A stretch of DNA of 64,000 bases from positions 5,022,001-5,086,000 of the forward strand of contig NZ_CP038026.1 of assembly GCF_004421005.1 (NCBI RefSeq). Direction: 5' to 3'. Under the pieces are notes generated by a model. The model was not told where the DNA came from, ran no database searches, and worked only from the letters and a program-made list of their open reading frames with translations. Within the stretch, counting starts at the first letter, position 1. Each line of letters starts with the position of its first letter. Below, piece after piece: positions 43,673 through 52,865 of this stretch. The position numbers and the translations under genes were made by a program. The stretch comes from Pseudoduganella plicata. GTDB taxonomy: Bacteria > Pseudomonadota > Gammaproteobacteria > Burkholderiales > Burkholderiaceae_D.

Positions 43673-44964
43673 CAGAGCTCGCACGCGACGCCGGGGCCGA
43701 TATCGCCGCCGAGCATGAAGCGCTGATGCAGTTCCTGTACCTGGCCCCGGTCGGGCTGGTGCAGCTCGCGCCCGGGGGCGACGTCGTCATGATCAATGCC
43801 GTCTCGGCCCAGCTGCTCATGCCGCTGGCGCACGACGGCTGCCTGAACAACCTGTTCGACACGCTGCGCGACGTCGCGCCGGAGCTGCGCACGCTGGTTG
43901 CCGCCTTCGGTGCACCGCGCGGCATGATCTGCGACGGCCTGCGCCTGCACCTGCACGCGGGCGGCGGCACCGGCCCGGAAATCCTCGCGTTGTCGCTGGT
44001 GAAACTGGATGCGCGGCGGCTGATGGCCGTCCTGTCCGATATCACGCAGCAGGTGCGGCGCGAGCGCCAGCTGCGCCGCAGCGACGCGTGGCTCAATGCG
44101 CTGCTGGCCGGCAGCACCGACTACGCGCTGGCCACCCTGGATGGCGCCGGACGCATCGACCGCTGGCACGACAGCATCGGCCGCATCACGGCCCACTCCG
44201 AAGCGGTCGTCGGCCAGTCCTATGCCGTGCTGCTGGGCAACGACGGCGCGCCAGCGGACCGCCTGCGCGATGCCGACAACCAGGGCTGGAGCTTCGACGA
44301 AGGGCTGTACCGGCGCGCCGACGGCAGCAGTTTCCGCGGCAGTTCCATCGTTGCGCCGGTGCCCGCCGCCGAAGGCGATACGGAGCGCACCTACTGCCTG
44401 GTGCTGCGCGACCTGACGGCGTGCGACGGTGGCGCAACGATTTCGCCGCTGCTGACGGATGCGCTGACGGGCCTGGCCAACCGGCGCGCGTTCTTCGAAG
44501 CGGCGCAACTGGAAATGGCCCGGCACCACCGGCAGCCGCGCCCCACATCGATGATCCTGGTCGATGCCGACCATTTCGACGACGTCGTGGGCCGTTACGG
44601 CAGTGCCGCCGGCGACGCCCTGTTGTGCGCCCTGACCTATGCGTTGCAGACGGCGTTTCGCGGCGCGGACGTGATCGCGCGCGTCGGCGATGCCCGCTTC
44701 GGTGTGCTGCTGCCGGCAACGAACCTGGCGGCCGCCGCGCAGGTGGCCGAACGGCTGCGCGCCGGCGTCCAGCAGGAAGTCGTGGAAGTGGATGGCCGCA
44801 CGGTGCATTACACCGTCAGTGCGGGCGTCGCGGCCATGCCGGACGGGCTGACGGATGTCGAAGCGCTGCTGCGTCAAGCCGACGAGGCGCTGGCGCACGC
44901 CGTGGCGCAGGGACGCAACCGCGTCGTCCATCAACCGCAGCAGGAGGCCGGCGATGGCCGTTGA
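43669..44964 (+). CDS. PAS-PAS-GGDEF protein with degenerate GGDEF motif
   Basis: The GTG at 43669 overlaps the PYP stop (GTGA). The 431-residue protein has an N-terminal PAS-like domain (about 15-125: QFLYLAPVGLVQLAPGGDVV), a second PAS (about 138-250: DYALATLDGAGRIDRWHDSI) and a GGDEF-type domain (about 262-425: DALTGLANRRAFF). The active-site GGDEF is GDARF at 340-344, so cyclase activity should be lost. The RxxD inhibitory site is kept as RGAD (331-334), five residues upstream. A c-di-GMP receptor or a partner that regulates the next protein is therefore likely. The N-terminal PAS is homologous to that of the next protein, so the two arose from a common ancestor. Confidence 0.86.
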   Translation: MTELARDAGADIAAEHEALMQFLYLAPVGLVQLAPGGDVVMINAVSAQLLMPLAHDGCLNNLFDTLRDVAPELRTLVAAFGAPRGMICDGLRLHLHAGGGTGPEILALSLVKLDARRLMAVLSDITQQVRRERQLRRSDAWLNALLAGSTDYALATLDGAGRIDRWHDSIGRITAHSEAVVGQSYAVLLGNDGAPADRLRDADNQGWSFDEGLYRRADGSSFRGSSIVAPVPAAEGDTERTYCLVLRDLTACDGGATISPLLTDALTGLANRRAFFEAAQLEMARHHRQPRPTSMILVDADHFDDVVGRYGSAAGDALLCALTYALQTAFRGADVIARVGDARFGVLLPATNLAAAAQVAERLRAGVQQEVVEVDGRTVHYTVSAGVAAMPDGLTDVEALLRQADEALAHAVAQGRNRVVHQPQQEAGDGR

Positions 44965-46687
44965 AGACAGCGCCTACGAGGCCCTGATCCAGTTCCTTTA
45001 CCGCACCCCGATCGGGCTGGTGCAGACGACGCTCGACGGCACTATCGAGATGCTGAACCCGATGTCGTCGCAGCTGCTGATGCCGCTGGCGCGCGAGACA
45101 GGACTGGAAAACCTCTTTGCCGTCTTCGATCCCGTCGTGCCGCGCCTGCGCGTCATGGTGACGGCGTTTGCACCGGCCTCCGGCGTTGTTTGCGAAGGGC
45201 TGCGCGTGGATCTGGACGGCACCGACGGCGCCCAGGTGCTGTCCTTGAGCGTGCTCAAACTCGATGACGCGCGGCTGATGGTGGCCGTTACCGACATCAC
45301 GCTGGAGACGCAGCGCGAGCAGGAGCGCATGGCGCATCGCCTGTCCAGCGAGGCGCGCACCGATGCGCTGACGCGTATGCCGAACCGCAGCGCCGTGCTG
45401 GAGCAACTGCGCCTGATCCAGGGGGCGCAGCAGCCCGACGACGGCAGCGGCTTCGCGGTGCTGTTCATGAACTGCGACCGCTTCCGCCAGGTCAACGACG
45501 CGCTGGGCCAGAGTGCCGGCGACCAGCTGCTGATCATGATCGCCGACCGCATCCGCACCGTGCTGCGTCCGCCCAGCGACCGCATCGGCCTTGGCGGCCA
45601 ACTGGCCGCGCGCGTGGGCGGCGACGAATTCATCGTCGTGCTGGACGGCCTGCGCCGCCCGGAGGACGCGGAAAGCGTGGCGGCACGCCTGATCGGCGCC
45701 ATCGGCCGGGGCTATACGGTGCAGGGACACGACGTGGTCTGCAACGTCAGTGTCGGCATCGCGTGGGGCGGCGCCGCGCCGCAGGAACCGGACGAACTGC
45801 TGCGCGATGCCAGTATCGCCATGGTGGAAGCCAAGCGCACGGGCGGCGGCCGGCACGTGCGTTTTGCCCAGGCGATGCGTGAACGGGCCGCACGGCGCAG
45901 CGATATCGAGGCCGACCTGCGCCTTGCCCTGCAGGAAAACCAGCTCTTTGTGATGTACCAGCCCGTGGTGGCACTGCGCGCCGACGGCAGCACCGACTAT
46001 TCGGCCGGCGTCGAGGCGCTGGTGCGCTGGCAGCACCCGGTGCGCGGCGTCGTACCGCCGTTCGAATTCATCGGCATCGCCGAGGAGTGCGGCCTGATCG
46101 GCGCGCTGGGCGACTTCGTGCTGGAGCAGGCGTGCCAGGACTTCCGCGGGTGGCAGCGGACACTGGGAGACGCCGCACCGCGTCTGCTGGCCGTCAACCT
46201 GTCGCGGGCGCAGCTGGGCCAGCCCGGCTGGAGCGCGACCGTCGCCCGCATCCTGACCGAGGCGGACGTATCGCCGCACCACCTTCAGCTGGAAGTGACG
46301 GAAAGCCTGGCCGCGCAGGACGCGCAGATCCAGCAGCGCCTGCACGAGCTGAAGGCGCTGGGTCTGACGCTGGCGCTGGACGATTTCGGCACGGGTTACT
46401 CCTCGCTTGCCAGCCTGCACCTCCTGCCCGTCGACACGGTCAAGATCGACCGCTCGTTCGTCAGCCAGAGCGAGAGCAGCGAGCACCATCGGGTACTGAT
46501 CGAGGCGACGGTGAAGGTGGCGCAAAGCCTGGGCATGAGCACCGTGGCCGAAGGCATCGAGACGGTGGCGCAGGCCGAAGTCGTGCGCGCATTGCGCTGC
46601 GATAAAGGGCAGGGCTACCTGTACAGCAAGCCGCTGACGTCCGACGCGCTGGTCAAGTGGCTCGACGAGCACCGAACGGGCGACTGA
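44954..46687 (+). CDS. PAS-GGDEF-EAL bifunctional c-di-GMP enzyme
   Basis: The ATG at 44954 has AGGAGG six bases upstream and overlaps the previous gene by 11 bp. The 577-residue protein has a PAS-like domain (about 8-118), a GGDEF domain with intact ARVGGDEF (222-226) and an EAL domain with GVEALVRWQHP (EAL 354-356), AVNLSRAQ, EVTES, LDDFGTGYSSL, VKIDRSFV and VAEGIET. All metal- and substrate-binding residues of active phosphodiesterases are visible. No RxxD I-site precedes GGDEF. It can in principle both make and break c-di-GMP. As last gene of the PYP operon it is the likely output enzyme. Confidence 0.92.
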   Translation: MAVEDSAYEALIQFLYRTPIGLVQTTLDGTIEMLNPMSSQLLMPLARETGLENLFAVFDPVVPRLRVMVTAFAPASGVVCEGLRVDLDGTDGAQVLSLSVLKLDDARLMVAVTDITLETQREQERMAHRLSSEARTDALTRMPNRSAVLEQLRLIQGAQQPDDGSGFAVLFMNCDRFRQVNDALGQSAGDQLLIMIADRIRTVLRPPSDRIGLGGQLAARVGGDEFIVVLDGLRRPEDAESVAARLIGAIGRGYTVQGHDVVCNVSVGIAWGGAAPQEPDELLRDASIAMVEAKRTGGGRHVRFAQAMRERAARRSDIEADLRLALQENQLFVMYQPVVALRADGSTDYSAGVEALVRWQHPVRGVVPPFEFIGIAEECGLIGALGDFVLEQACQDFRGWQRTLGDAAPRLLAVNLSRAQLGQPGWSATVARILTEADVSPHHLQLEVTESLAAQDAQIQQRLHELKALGLTLALDDFGTGYSSLASLHLLPVDTVKIDRSFVSQSESSEHHRVLIEATVKVAQSLGMSTVAEGIETVAQAEVVRALRCDKGQGYLYSKPLTSDALVKWLDEHRTGD

Positions 46688-47246
46688 AGGCGGAACGGGG
46701 CAGGTTCGCACGGTCGCCCGGTGCGCGCAGGAAGTCCTGCAGCACGCAGTCGTACAGCGCCAGCGCGTCGCCGTAGCGGCGCTGGCGCATCGCCCCCGGG
46801 GCGAGCAGGAAGCGCAGCGCAAAATAATCGGCCAGCAGGTCGCCCTGCGCCTCCATATTGAAGTCGCCCAGCCGCCTGTGCGGCGCCAGCTCGTACGCAT
46901 ACGGCAAGCCGATGCGCAGCGCGCCGCGCCATTTGACGGGATAACCCAGCTGGTACTGCCACACGTGCGTCATCTCGTGGATGAACCACAGCAGCCGCCA
47001 CGCATGCTCGCGCGAGAAATCCGCGCTGAAGTCTTCCGGGTTGAACCAGATCTCGCCGTCCGGGGCGACGGCCACGTGGCGCCGCTGCAGGCCGAACCAG
47101 AAATAGCTGCCGCCGTGGACGCGCACCCGCTCGTAATCGATGGCGCCGCCGAACAGGCGCCGGCACCAGTGGATTTCGCCGGGGCTCAGTGTGCGCGTGA
47201 CGATGGCGATGGGTCTACTCCAGGGCGGTGGCGATGGATGTGGCAA
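46653..47246 (-). CDS. HExxH-type putative metallopeptidase (Vgr-related family)
   Basis: The start is a TTG at 47246, overlapping the end of the hydrolase gene by 32 bp; no ATG or GTG is available before the conserved TRTLSPGEIHWCRRLFG. The roughly 197-residue protein has HGGSYFWFGLQ, DGEIWFNPEDF and the zinc-binding motif HEMTHVWQYQLGYP. It resembles small proteins labelled vgr-related, whose role is not established. It has no signal peptide. The 3' end overlaps the convergent PAS-GGDEF-EAL gene by 35 bp. Confidence 0.62.
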   Translation of the reverse strand: MPHPSPPPWSRPIAIVTRTLSPGEIHWCRRLFGGAIDYERVRVHGGSYFWFGLQRRHVAVAPDGEIWFNPEDFSADFSREHAWRLLWFIHEMTHVWQYQLGYPVKWRGALRIGLPYAYELAPHRRLGDFNMEAQGDLLADYFALRFLLAPGAMRQRRYGDALALYDCVLQDFLRAPGDRANLPRSAFSRPFGARRAT

Positions 47247-48020
47247 TGAACGCGGCGATGGCGCGATTGACGTCCGCCGCGTGCGTGATCGGCGCCATGT
47301 GGCCGCCCGGTGTGCGGTGCAAGGCCGCGCGGGGCAGGGCGGCGGCCAGTTCCTCGGCGACCGTGCGGGTCGACATCGGCCCCTGCGCGCCGAACAGCAC
47401 GAGCGTCGGAATGTCCAGCGCCGCCATGTCGGCCAAGGTGGCAGGTTCCGACATCAGCGCAACGAAATCCAGCCGCACCTTGGCGATTTGCGCGGTGAAG
47501 CGCTCCTGCATCGGGACGGGCAGTGCGGCAAACGCGCCGGGACCGTTCCAGTAATCGATGAACGCGGCGGCGCCGTCGCGGGGCGTGGCCGCCGCCTCGA
47601 TGCAGGCGATGATTTTTTCGATGTCGATACGGGCATGGTCGCCTGGCGCCAGCAGGTGAAACGCCACCGGCTCGAACAACGTCAGCGACAGGATACGCCC
47701 GGTATCAAGCAGCCGGCGCGCCAGGCGCAGCGCCGTGGCGCCGCCATACGAGTGGCCGACCAGGTGGAACGGTTCGTCCGGCGCGATCTCATCCGCCAGC
47801 GCGGCCAGTACTGCCTCCACTTCATGCGCCAGCGAGAAGCGCTGCTGCTGCGCGGCCGTCGGGAACGGGCCTTGCCGTAGCCCAGCAGATCGACGGCGAC
47901 GCAGCGCAACGTACTCTCCTGCTGCGCAGCCAGCGCGTTCCACTGGCTGCGTGAACTCATCGAACTGTGCAACAGGACACAGGCGGGACGCCCGTCGGAC
48001 GAGGTAATCGATGCGGTCAT
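47215..48020 (-). CDS. Alpha/beta-fold hydrolase, frameshifted
   Basis: The ATG at 48020 (MTASITSSDGRPACVLLHSS) gives the oxyanion start LLHSSMSSRSQW and CVAVDLLGYGKA. Near 47866-47872 the frame changes and continues PFPTAAQQQRFSLAHEVEAV, VGHSYGGATALRLA with the nucleophile Ser, IPTLVLFGAQGP with the Asp region and RTPGGHMAPI with the catalytic His. Adding one C to the GCCC run would give a normal 268-residue hydrolase. The family covers esterases, C-C hydrolases and haloperoxidase-like enzymes; the substrate is unknown. Confidence 0.72.
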
Positions 48021-48148
48021 GTCAGCTGCCGGGTAACGGAAAGGCCGCATTATAGCGACCTCGACCGTCTCAAGGCTGCCGCGACCTTGCGTCCCTTTGT
48101 CGCGCAATCGTCACCAGTTGTGTCCGCTTAACGGAAGGCGGCGGCCCG

Positions 48149-48894
48149 TCACCGGCGGGCGCGACGCCGTGCCAGCGCGGCCATGCCCGCCAGCCCAGCC
48201 AGCAGCATGCCGCCTTGCGCCGGCTCCGGCACGGGGCTGATGCTGATATTGTCGACGGCCACGTCGAAATAGGTGAACCCGTACACGAAGCCCGGCACGA
48301 GGGTGGTGAAGGCCACTTCGTCCACCCCGGCCAGTACGCTGGCAAACGTGCGGTCGGACGGCAGGAACGGATTGCCTTGCGCATCCTCGGCCCCATAGCC
48401 GCCCCAGCCGGATGGCAGGCCCAGTACGGACGTGTCGTCGATCGTCACCGACAGGTGTTGCCAGCCCGTCTTGCCGGCGTCCAGCGTGCCGACCTTGGCC
48501 CAGACGCTCGTGTAGGGCAGTCCGTTGGCCTGGTTGTCGTAGTCGCGCAGTTCGATGACGAGATCGCGCGTGACTTCCCGGTTGAAGAACCAGACACTGT
48601 TGGCCAGTACGTCGATGCCGAACGTCACGCTCTGCATCTGCGTGTAGTCGCGCACGAAGTCCGTGTTGGTTGTCGTGCTCCAGGTCGCGCCGAAATGTTC
48701 GATGCGCGTGTGCAGTGCCGGTGCGCCGTTACCCAGCGACGTGTCGATGCCGGAGCCCCCGTTGCCGTCTGCGGGCTGCAGCCCGTGCCAGCCTTCCTCT
48801 CCCTGCCCGAACGTGACAGTGGCGCCGGCCGCGCGGCGGCCACGGCGGTAACCTGGAGTGCGGCGAGCAGCAACATCGTCAAAGTCTTTTTCAT
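48149..48894 (-). CDS. PEP-CTERM-sorted exported protein, frameshifted near N-terminus
   Basis: The ATG at 48894 starts a signal peptide (MKKTLTMLLLAALQVTAVAA). Just after it, around 48828-48840 (GCC/GCG-rich), the frame shifts by one base. The second frame carries GATVTFGQGEEGWHG, GIDTSLGNGAPALHTRIEH, SVWFFNREVTRDLVIELRDY and VDNISISPVPEPAQGGMLLA to ARRRARR. The lectin-like, NISI-type body and final VPEP-hydrophobic-RRR tag are typical of exosortase substrates. The mature protein would be about 220 residues. An exosortase must be encoded elsewhere. Confidence 0.72.
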
Positions 48895-49243
48895 GGTAGT
48901 CCTTTGTATGTCGGAGAACCCGTATCGCTGCGCCGCCGCGGGACGTGCGGGGCCAGCCCGGCGCTTCGGGAAAGGCGCCGGCCTTAAACTGTTGTTCAGG
49001 GATACGAGACCATTCTCGACAGCCGTCTACCGGACGTCAAAGATGCAAGTGACCTTGTTTGTAACAAAGTGCCGTGTGAATACGGCAGTGTGAACACGGC
49101 AATGGCGACCGTCGAATAATGTCCGGTCGCGTCACTCGCCGATTGCTGGCGGCATGCGGCCTGCGCGTCTGTCGGTCGCGCCAGGCTGCCGCGCCGCATA
49201 AGGAGTTTATTCGGAAACGCCACCGTGGCGTGGACGGTACAAC
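48895..49243. other. Intergenic stretch, no gene seen
   Basis: About 350 bp upstream of the PEP-CTERM gene and downstream of the DUF4124 gene. It must hold the PEP-CTERM promoter. Short frames lack ribosome-binding sites; nothing else was recognised. Confidence 0.4.
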
Positions 49244-49657
49244 TCAGCGCGAGGCGGTCTTTTCGCTCAGTTCAAGATTGAGTTTGGCGGCCTTTAACGT
49301 GGCGACATCGATCTTCGGCGCCGTCGAGGTGGGCGATTTGCGGTTCCACTGGCTGCGGTCGAACTCGGCGGGGGGCAGCGTATAGCGTTCCTTGACCACG
49401 ACGGGGCGTGGCGGTTCTTCCGCCGCTGCGTCGATATCCGTCGGCACCGCGGCGACGTCGGCCGGCAGCGTCGCGGGTGCCGTGGTCGTGTCCGCCGCAA
49501 CGCTTTGCACGACTGCGCAGGGTTTGTCGGACAGCATCAACGCGCCGTTCGGGTCCACGCATTTGTAGAGTTGATCGTTGGCGAACGCGCCCTGGCCCCC
49601 CAGCATTGCCAGCGGCAGGGCCAGGGTCAGGGTGGCAAAAATGGTCGAGCGTCGCAT
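49244..49657 (-). CDS. DUF4124-domain periplasmic protein
   Basis: A 137-residue protein with a signal peptide (ending GQGAFAND) and the short DUF4124 motif LYKCVDPNGALMLSDKPC with two Cys, followed by an Ala/Thr/Pro-rich linker and a basic C-terminal part (FDRSQWNRKSPT). The ATG follows GAGGAGGTG. DUF4124 proteins are frequent in betaproteobacteria with unknown role. Confidence 0.72.
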   Translation of the reverse strand: MRRSTIFATLTLALPLAMLGGQGAFANDQLYKCVDPNGALMLSDKPCAVVQSVAADTTTAPATLPADVAAVPTDIDAAAEEPPRPVVVKERYTLPPAEFDRSQWNRKSPTSTAPKIDVATLKAAKLNLELSEKTASR

Positions 49658-49763
49658 GATGCACCTCCTCTTCTGAACATGCGGGAAGTGTGCGCGCCTG
49701 CCGCAAACGGGTCTGTTAGGCAGTTCACGATGACGCGGAGGACGAGTCCTACAGCGATGTCAG

Positions 49764-50546
49764 CTATTTTGCCGGCTGGGCCGCCACGTCCGCCACGCCA
49801 GGGATGGGCGTCGTCGGCCGTGCGAACTTGCCGTTGAGCGCGTCGACGCCGGACTGGGGCCGGGCCAGTGCGCGCAGGTCGGTACGGTCACGCCGTTTCT
49901 TTGCCGTATCGGTGCCCAGCTTGCGATCGCGCTTCTGTGCCAGCGCCGGCAGGGCTTCGCCGTCGCGGCTGAACGACCACGCCAGCTTCGCGTCGCCCAG
50001 CGGCAATGCCTCGCCGGTGTGGCCTTCGTGGCCGGTGTTCCACGTGTGCCACGTCTTGCCGTAGCTGTTCATCTTGGTTTTCATCAGCGACTTCTCGGCC
50101 GCCTCCGGTATCCCCGGCGCGACCAGTTGGCCGGACAGGATTTCGCCGTTGTGCGGGTGCCAGTATTTGCGTTCCGCTGCCGGCAGCAGCGCGAACGCCT
50201 TTTCCGAGATGATGTATTCGATGCCGTTCATGTTCGCATCGGCCGTGTTGCCGTCGAACAGGATGCACTGGGCGAAATCCTCGTTGCGCTGGTGGCAGTA
50301 GTGGTGTGCTTCCATCTGTTTTTCCGGCTCGTCCTTCATGGGATGGAAGCCGACCAGATAGATGTCGAAACCGCGCATCGGCGCCGCGCTCTGCAGCACG
50401 CGTGCGCCCACTTCCAGCGCCTGCGTCTTCGTGCTCTTGGGCGCGCCGGCGGGACCGACGGACGGTGGTGAATCGTGCTGGGCATGGCAGCTCAGGGCGG
50501 TGGTCAACAACGCCGCGCCGGACAGACGGATCAGGATGGGGGACAT
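49764..50546 (-). CDS. DUF1264/OBAP-family exported protein
   Basis: A 260-residue protein with a signal peptide (ending LSCHAQ; a lipoprotein reading at the Cys is possible). The body carries PMRGFDIYLVGFHPMKDEP, AHHYCHQRNEDFAQCILFDG, GIEYIISEKAF, KYWHPHNGEILSGQLVAPG and SYGKTWHTWNTG. These are the conserved blocks of DUF1264, also called oil-body-associated protein-like. The many His and two Cys hint at metal binding, but the activity is unknown. A basic C-terminal tail of about 60 residues is an addition to the core. Confidence 0.8.
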   Translation of the reverse strand: MSPILIRLSGAALLTTALSCHAQHDSPPSVGPAGAPKSTKTQALEVGARVLQSAAPMRGFDIYLVGFHPMKDEPEKQMEAHHYCHQRNEDFAQCILFDGNTADANMNGIEYIISEKAFALLPAAERKYWHPHNGEILSGQLVAPGIPEAAEKSLMKTKMNSYGKTWHTWNTGHEGHTGEALPLGDAKLAWSFSRDGEALPALAQKRDRKLGTDTAKKRRDRTDLRALARPQSGVDALNGKFARPTTPIPGVADVAAQPAK

Positions 50547-50579
50547 GGTGGGTTTTACGAAGTTGTCATGCCCTGAATG

Positions 50580-51521
50580 CTACCGTGGCCCCTGCAAGAG
50601 CGGCGCTCGGAACGCGTTGCGCGCTCGCAGCAGCCTTTCCCAGGCCGGGATGGCCGCCTGCCAGAACGCGGGTATCGTTCCGGCAGCGATGTCCAGGCCG
50701 AGGAAGCGCGCGGCCGGCAGCAGCGCATCGGCCAGCAGGGCCTCGGAGGCGGCGCCGTTGTCGAATGCCTGGGCGCCCGTCTGCTTCGACAGCTTCTCGC
50801 CATCGGCGTTGACGACAACGGGCACGTGCAGGTAGCGTGGATGGGGCAGTCCCAGCAGATCCTGCAGGTACAGCTGGCGCGGCGTGGAATCGAGCAGGTC
50901 GGCGCCGCGGACGATATCGGTGATGCCCTGCGCGCCGTCGTCGACGACCACGGCCAGCTGGTAGGCCCAGAAGCCGTCGGCGCGGCGAATGACGAAGTCG
51001 CCCACCTCGGCCGTGATGTCCTGGCTGACCGGCCCGTGCCAGCGGTCGGTGAAGCCGATCACGTGCGCCTCGCCTGCCGGCGTGCGCAGGCGCAGCGCGC
51101 GCGGCACCTTGCCAGGGGCAAGGCCGGCGCGGCAAGTGCCGGGGTAGACGAGGGCGGCGTTGCCGTGGCCGGATCCGGCGAGCCGCGTCTGCGAATCGAG
51201 GATCTCGCGGCGCGAGCAGCCGCAGGGGTAGATATGGTCGGCAAGTTGCGCCAGCGCGGCGTCGTACAGCGCTTCGCGGCGCGTCTGCCACGTCACCTCG
51301 CCGTCCCAGAACATGCCGCAGCGGCGCAGCGAAGCAAGGATGTGCTCGTCGGCGCCCGCCACGTTGCGGTCGCGGTCGACGTCCTCGATACGCACCAGCC
51401 ACCGGCCGCCATGGGCCTTCGCGTCCAGGTAGCTGGCCATGGCCGCGACCAGGGAACCGAGGTGCAGGGGGCCGGTGGGGGACGGGGCGAAACGGCCGAT
51501 GTAGGGTGCTGGCGCTGTCAT
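50580..51521 (-). CDS. gluQ: Glutamyl-Q tRNA(Asp) synthetase
   Basis: The ATG at 51521 gives 313 residues. The protein is a GluRS catalytic-domain paralogue that loads glutamate onto queuosine of tRNA(Asp). It has a HIGH-like PSPTGPLHLGSL, the zinc ligands YPCGCSRREI and a downstream Cys (PGTCR), ALRLRTP, a DDGAQGITDIVRGADLLDST motif and a KMSKS-like EKLSKQTGA. The GluRS anticodon-binding domain is absent, as expected. Confidence 0.93.
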   Translation of the reverse strand: MTAPAPYIGRFAPSPTGPLHLGSLVAAMASYLDAKAHGGRWLVRIEDVDRDRNVAGADEHILASLRRCGMFWDGEVTWQTRREALYDAALAQLADHIYPCGCSRREILDSQTRLAGSGHGNAALVYPGTCRAGLAPGKVPRALRLRTPAGEAHVIGFTDRWHGPVSQDITAEVGDFVIRRADGFWAYQLAVVVDDGAQGITDIVRGADLLDSTPRQLYLQDLLGLPHPRYLHVPVVVNADGEKLSKQTGAQAFDNGAASEALLADALLPAARFLGLDIAAGTIPAFWQAAIPAWERLLRARNAFRAPLLQGPR

Positions 51522-51573
51522 GCGCGCAGTATCCCCGAGCGGAATGCGGCGCGTCAACGGGCGACGTCCGGGA

Positions 51574-52761
51574 TCAGTGCTGCCGCTTCTCGGTGGCGAA
51601 CACCGCCAGGCCCAGGGCCGGGAAGACAAGGCCCGTCATCAGCACGCCCTGCCAGCCGTGGTGGGCATACATCCAGGCGCCCAGCATCGAGCCCAGCGCG
51701 CCGCCCATGAAGAAGATCGCCATGTACAGTCCGTTCAGGCGGCTGCGTACGTCCGCGCCCAGCGAATAGATGGCGCGCTGGCCGACGACCAGGCTGCCGG
51801 ATACGCCCGCATCCAGCACGATCGACGCCGCGACCAGCAGGCCCAGTGCGAACGTGCGCTCGCCGTGCACCAGCAGCGGTACCGCGAACGACAGCACGCC
51901 GGCCGCCAGGGCCATGCCTGTCGTCGAACGCGATTTGCCCTGGTCGGCGCGGCGTCCCGCGATCGGCGAGACGATGGCGCCGGCGATGCCGGCCAGCGCG
52001 AACATGGCGATGCCTGTCTGCGACAGCCCGAAGGCGTCGCTGGCCAGTACCAGCGGCACCGTCGTCCAGAACAGGCTGAAGGCGCCGAACATGCAGAACT
52101 GGTAGGCAGCGCGGCGGCGCAGGATCGGCGTCGTCTTCAGCAGGTGCCACATGGAGCCCAGCAGCGCGGCATACGTGCTGGTGTGCTCCGGTTCGCGCAG
52201 CGGCAGGCGCAGTTTCAGCAGCAGCGCCAGCGCGGCTGTCCAGATCGACGACAGGATGAAGATCGCGTGCCAGCCCAGCGCATCGGTGACGAGGCTCGAC
52301 ACGGGTCGCGCCAGCATGATCCCCATCAGCAGGCCGCTGACCACGGTGCCGACCGTCTGGCCACGCTTCTCGGGCCGCGACAGGTGCGCCGCGAACGGCA
52401 CGATGATCTGCGCCGCGGTGGACCCGAGGCCGATGCAGAAGCACGCGGCCAGGAACACGGCGGCGCTGGTGCTGAACGCCGCCGCGGCCAGGGCGAGGGC
52501 GGAGACGCACAGGGCCGTGACGATCATGCGGCGGTTTTCGAACAGGTCGCCCAGCGGGACGATGAACAGCATGCCGAGGCAGTAGCCCAGCTGCGTCAGT
52601 GTGACGATCAGGCCGGCGGCGCCCGCATCGAGGCCCGTGGCACGGCTGATGGGGCCGACGAGCGGCTGCGCGTAATACAGGCTGGCGACGATCAGGCCGG
52701 TGGCGCTTGCCATCAGCCATACCATGGCGGGGGAAATATCTTGTTGTTCGTGTGCGCTCAC
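51574..52761 (-). CDS. MFS transporter (drug-efflux type)
   Basis: A 395-residue protein with 12 predicted helices. Signature regions are ASLYYAQPLVGPISRATGL in helix 1-2, LFIVPLGDLFENRRMIV (motif A-like loop), IIVPFAAHLSRPEKRGQTVG and SPIAGRRADQGKSR. It resembles multidrug or sugar-efflux exporters of the YfcJ/YnfM kind; the substrate is unknown. It ends 52 bp before the gluQ start on the same strand. Confidence 0.82.
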   Translation of the reverse strand: MSAHEQQDISPAMVWLMASATGLIVASLYYAQPLVGPISRATGLDAGAAGLIVTLTQLGYCLGMLFIVPLGDLFENRRMIVTALCVSALALAAAAFSTSAAVFLAACFCIGLGSTAAQIIVPFAAHLSRPEKRGQTVGTVVSGLLMGIMLARPVSSLVTDALGWHAIFILSSIWTAALALLLKLRLPLREPEHTSTYAALLGSMWHLLKTTPILRRRAAYQFCMFGAFSLFWTTVPLVLASDAFGLSQTGIAMFALAGIAGAIVSPIAGRRADQGKSRSTTGMALAAGVLSFAVPLLVHGERTFALGLLVAASIVLDAGVSGSLVVGQRAIYSLGADVRSRLNGLYMAIFFMGGALGSMLGAWMYAHHGWQGVLMTGLVFPALGLAVFATEKRQH

Positions 52762-52865
52762 GGTCGCTCCAATTGCAAAAAGCCGGCAATTGTACGCAAT
52801 GGCAGCCTCCTTTGCTGTTGAGCAGACGAATACCCGGTATCAGCGCCAGCCGATCTCACCCGGAT

